This document shows positions 50,255 through 53,222 of a stretch of 53,222 nucleotides of DNA, one piece after another. The position numbers and the translations under genes are program-made. Source of the stretch: an uncultured Bacteroides sp. (GTDB lineage: Bacteria > Bacteroidota > Bacteroidia > Bacteroidales > Bacteroidaceae); NCBI GenBank assembly GCA_900555635.1, contig USLU01000033.1:1-53222 (forward strand), given 5' to 3'. The first letter of the stretch is position 1; every line of letters starts with the position of its first letter. The notes under the pieces are model-generated. The model saw only the letters and a program-made list of their open reading frames with translations, was not told the DNA's origin and made no database searches.

Positions 50255-53134
50255 ATGAAATTGAAAAACACTTCAGTTTGTTTGATTGCCGGGTTGATGT
50301 TTGCTGCATGTGCAGGAGGTGGATATCAGAAAACCGGAAACGGGGTTATTGTAGAAGTAAAGCAACAACAACCGACCGACGTACGTAAAGTACGAGTAGA
50401 AGTAATGGGTGAAAAACTCATTCATGTATCGGCTACTCCCGAAAAGAAATTTTCAGAGGAACAAAGCCTTATCATTGTGCCCCAACAGCAAAAGACCGAC
50501 TTTAAAGTAGAAGAACAAGGAGATGAAATCTTTGTGAAGACTTCACAAGTCTGTGCTATTGTGTCTAAAACCACTGGTGAAGTACGCTTTACGGATGCCG
50601 CCGGCAAACAGATTCTGGCAGAAGACCAGAACGGAAGAAGTTTCGCTCCGGTTGAAGTAGAAGGTACAAAAGCTTATTCAGTACGTCAAGTATTCAAATC
50701 GGCAGATGATGAGGCTTTCTATGGTTTGGGACAGCATCAGGCAGACGAGTTTAATTATAAAGGAAAGAACGAAGAGCTTTTCCAATATAATACAAAGGTT
50801 TCGGTACCATTTATCGTATCAAACAAGAATTACGGAGTGCTTTGGGATAGCTATTCCCTTTGCCGCTTTGGCGACCAGCGTGATTACTCACAGTTGGGCG
50901 GTGTCTTCAAACTCTATGATAAAGAAGGTAAAGAAGGTGCTTTAACCGGAACTTACATTCCTTCTGAAAGAGCGAATGTTGAACCTCTTGTTCGTCGCGA
51001 AGATTCTATTTATTTCGAACACCTTAAGAGAGAAGATTTATCAAAGGTAGTAAATCTACCCGAAAACTTCCCGCTGGTGGGGGCCAAAGTAAGCTACGAA
51101 GGCGAAATCGAGCCATCGGAAACCGGAGCTTTCCGTTTCATCCTTTACTATGCAGGGTATATAAAAGTTTATATCAACAATGAACTCGTTGTTCCCGAAC
51201 GCTGGCGTACCTCGTGGAATCCTAACAGTTATAAGTTTGCCGTTAACCTCGAAGCAGGTCAACGCGTTCCTTTGAAAATAGAGTGGAATCCCGATGGAGG
51301 TGTGTCTTACTGTGGCTTGCGTGCACTAGCTCCTGTACCTGTTGAAGAACAGAATAAACTGGCTTGGTGGAGCGAAATGAACAATGAGATAGATTACTAT
51401 TTTGTTTATGGTGAAAATATGGACGATGTGATTGGTGGATACCGTGCCTTGACCGGAAAATCGCAGATTATGCCGAAATGGGCTATGGGTTACTGGCAGA
51501 GTCGTGAGCGCTATAAAACACAGGACGAAATTCTGGCTACTCTGAAGGAATTCCGTAATCGTCAGATTCCTATCGATAACATTGTACAAGACTGGAGCTA
51601 CTGGCCCGAAAATGCTTGGGGTAGCCATGAGTTCGATTTGGCACGTTTCCCTAATCCAAAGGCAATGGTAGATTCTATTCATGCAATGAATGCCAAGATA
51701 ATGATTTCGGTTTGGCCCAAGTTCTACGCAAGCACAGAACATTACAAAGAATTCGATAAGAACGGATGGATGTATCAACAGGCTGTGAAAGATAGCATTC
51801 GCGACTGGATCGGTCCCGGTTATATAGGTTCTTTCTATGACGCATATTCCAAAGATGCCCGCAAACTTTTCTGGAAACAAATGGAGGAGCATCTTTATTC
51901 ACTGGGTATTGATGCTTGGTGGATGGATGCCAGCGAACCGAATATTCGTGACTGTACCGATATTCAATATCGTAAAGACCTTTGTGGCCCGACAGATCTT
52001 GGTCCTTCTGCCAAGTTCTTCAATGCGTATGCTTTGATGAATGCCGAAGCTATCTATGACGGTCAGCGTGGAGTGAACCCCGATCAACGTGTATTCCTCT
52101 TGACTCGTTCGGGCTTTGCAGGTTGTCAACGTTATTCTACCGCAACTTGGAGTGGCGATATCGCTACCCGTTGGGAAGATATGAAAGCTCAAATCAGTGC
52201 CGGATTGAACTTTGCTGTAAGTGGTATTCCTTACTGGACTATGGATATCGGTGGTTTCTGTGTGGAAAACCGTTATGTAGCAGGTCAGGCAGAGATAAAT
52301 AAGACCGGTCGCGAAAATGAAGATTATAAAGAATGGAGAGAGTTGAATACCCGTTGGTATCAGTTCGGTGCTTTCTGCCCGTTGTTCCGTGCACATGGTC
52401 AGTATCCGTTCCGTGAAGTTTGGAACATTGCTCCCGAGGGACACCCTGCTTATAATTCTATTGTTTATTATACGAAGTTGCGTTACAACATGATGCCGTA
52501 TATCTATTCATTGGCTGGTATGACCTATTTCAATGATTATACTATTATGCGCCCGTTGGTAATGGATTTTACAGCTGATGCGAATGTAAATAATATCGGC
52601 GATCAGTTTATGTTTGGTCCTGCTATGATGGCTGCTCCGGTTTATGAATATGGTGCACGTAGTCGTGAGATGTACTTCCCCGCAGGTTGTGGCTGGTACG
52701 ATTTCTATTCCGGCAAGTATGTAGATGGTGGACAGAAGTTGAAGGTGGATGCTCCTTACGAGCGCATGCCGTTGTATGTTCGTTCGGGTGCTATTGTTCC
52801 TTACGGCCCTGATATGCAATATAGTGATGAAAAACCCGCTTCGGAGATTACACTATATGTTTATGCGGGTAAAGATGGTGCATTCACTCTCTACGAAGAT
52901 GAAGGTGTGAACTATAACTACGAAAAAGGACAATATGCTACTATTCCGTTTGTTTACAACGAAGCTGCGGGTACTCTGACTATTGGTGACCGCGCAGGAG
53001 AATTCCCCGGAATGCTGAAAGAACGTACATTCAATATTGTAAAAGTAACCAAGGATAAACCTCAACCGTTCGATTTGAAAGCTAAGGGTACACTGGTGAA
53101 CTATGACGGAAAAGCGCAAAGCGTGAAATTATAA
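50255..53134 (+). CDS. GH31 alpha-xylosidase with PA14 insert
   Basis: 959-residue lipoprotein (Cys19 in LMFAAC). The N-terminal GH31 sandwich is interrupted by a PA14 domain (about 225-370; EGEIEPSETGAFRFILYYAG, IYINNELVVPERW region). The barrel carries PKWAMGYWQSRERYKTQDE, IVQDWSYWPENAWGSHEFD, nucleophile D558 in WWMDASEPN and acid/base D635 in TWSGDIATRW. PA14-containing GH31s of this size include the alpha-xylosidase of the B. ovatus xyloglucan locus (BoGH31A), which removes non-reducing-end xylose from xyloglucan oligosaccharides in the periplasm. The presence of GH5, GH2 and GH29 genes in the same block supports that role. It follows HTCS2 on the same strand after a terminator, so it is its own transcript. 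Confidence 0.9.
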   Translation: MKLKNTSVCLIAGLMFAACAGGGYQKTGNGVIVEVKQQQPTDVRKVRVEVMGEKLIHVSATPEKKFSEEQSLIIVPQQQKTDFKVEEQGDEIFVKTSQVCAIVSKTTGEVRFTDAAGKQILAEDQNGRSFAPVEVEGTKAYSVRQVFKSADDEAFYGLGQHQADEFNYKGKNEELFQYNTKVSVPFIVSNKNYGVLWDSYSLCRFGDQRDYSQLGGVFKLYDKEGKEGALTGTYIPSERANVEPLVRREDSIYFEHLKREDLSKVVNLPENFPLVGAKVSYEGEIEPSETGAFRFILYYAGYIKVYINNELVVPERWRTSWNPNSYKFAVNLEAGQRVPLKIEWNPDGGVSYCGLRALAPVPVEEQNKLAWWSEMNNEIDYYFVYGENMDDVIGGYRALTGKSQIMPKWAMGYWQSRERYKTQDEILATLKEFRNRQIPIDNIVQDWSYWPENAWGSHEFDLARFPNPKAMVDSIHAMNAKIMISVWPKFYASTEHYKEFDKNGWMYQQAVKDSIRDWIGPGYIGSFYDAYSKDARKLFWKQMEEHLYSLGIDAWWMDASEPNIRDCTDIQYRKDLCGPTDLGPSAKFFNAYALMNAEAIYDGQRGVNPDQRVFLLTRSGFAGCQRYSTATWSGDIATRWEDMKAQISAGLNFAVSGIPYWTMDIGGFCVENRYVAGQAEINKTGRENEDYKEWRELNTRWYQFGAFCPLFRAHGQYPFREVWNIAPEGHPAYNSIVYYTKLRYNMMPYIYSLAGMTYFNDYTIMRPLVMDFTADANVNNIGDQFMFGPAMMAAPVYEYGARSREMYFPAGCGWYDFYSGKYVDGGQKLKVDAPYERMPLYVRSGAIVPYGPDMQYSDEKPASEITLYVYAGKDGAFTLYEDEGVNYNYEKGQYATIPFVYNEAAGTLTIGDRAGEFPGMLKERTFNIVKVTKDKPQPFDLKAKGTLVNYDGKAQSVKL

Positions 53135-53172
53135 TTGATAATCAAGTAGTATACTTATTAATAATAAATAGT

Positions 53173-53222
53173 AGTAACTCCATTCCCCTCCTCCTGGGAG
53201 GAGGGGTGCCCAAAGGGCGGGG
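53173..53222. repeat. GC-rich inverted-repeat element, copy 3 (cut by window end)
   Basis: Starts AGTAACTCCATTCCCCTCCT and continues with GGAGGAGGGG and GTGCCCAAAGGGCGG, matching the first 50 nt of copies 1 and 2. It begins 38 nt after the GH31 stop. Confidence 0.85.

Overview
The window looks like a human-gut Bacteroides chromosome. It has SusC/SusD pairs, hybrid two-component regulators (HTCS), BACON-domain glycosidases, surface lipoproteins, and the Bacteroides promoter signature (TTTG at -33, TAnnTTTG at -7). About 48 kb is given to plant cell-wall polysaccharide utilization loci (PULs). No integrase, transposase, plasmid gene or CRISPR array was seen.

Layout. (1) 1-4.75 kb: tRNA-Leu(CAA) with its terminator, then four minus-strand genes: a fimbrial-type lipoprotein, an acyltransferase-3 membrane protein, a SAM methyltransferase, and a single-chain fusion of an ECF sigma factor to an outer-membrane beta-barrel. 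(2) 4.9-17.6 kb: a PUL with a good promoter, SusC, SusD, a surface lipoprotein, a terminator, then GH2 (with LamG insert) and GH42 beta-galactosidases. This suggests a beta-galactan or galactose-capped side-chain target; no regulator for it is in the window. (3) 18.2-19.8 kb: a stand-alone GH43. (4) 19.9-38.0 kb: HTCS1 followed by SusC, SusD, a SGBP-B-like lipoprotein, a BACON-GH5, two GH43s and a GH43-DUF1593 fusion. This block is AT-rich until about 36.1 kb, where base usage changes inside the last gene. (5) 38.0-53.1 kb: a truncated antisense GH43, a second BACON-GH5, GH2, GH29 fucosidase, HTCS2 and a PA14-containing GH31. These enzymes fit xyloglucan: endo-cleavage, then removal of galactose, fucose and xylose, with the GH43s of block 4 possibly removing arabinose.

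Regulation. Five intergenic sites in block 5 share an ATACCCT-n-AACAT motif (consensus ATACCCTnCTGnATAACAT). At GH2 and two other sites it lies 29-30 nt before a TAnnTTTG box. It is the best candidate operator for HTCS2. At two sites it also lies exactly 57 nt upstream of a divergent promoter, one driving GH29 and one driving the broken GH43. Behind one of these sites is the start of a deleted GH2 paralogue.

Other structure. A 159-bp GC-rich inverted-repeat element occurs twice in full and once cut by the window end. There are also a 22-bp tandem array, a perfect 19-bp hairpin and a cluster of short inverted repeats. The strongest candidates for something undescribed are the sigma/beta-barrel fusion and the HTCS2 operator set. 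All functional calls come from reading motifs; no database search was run.
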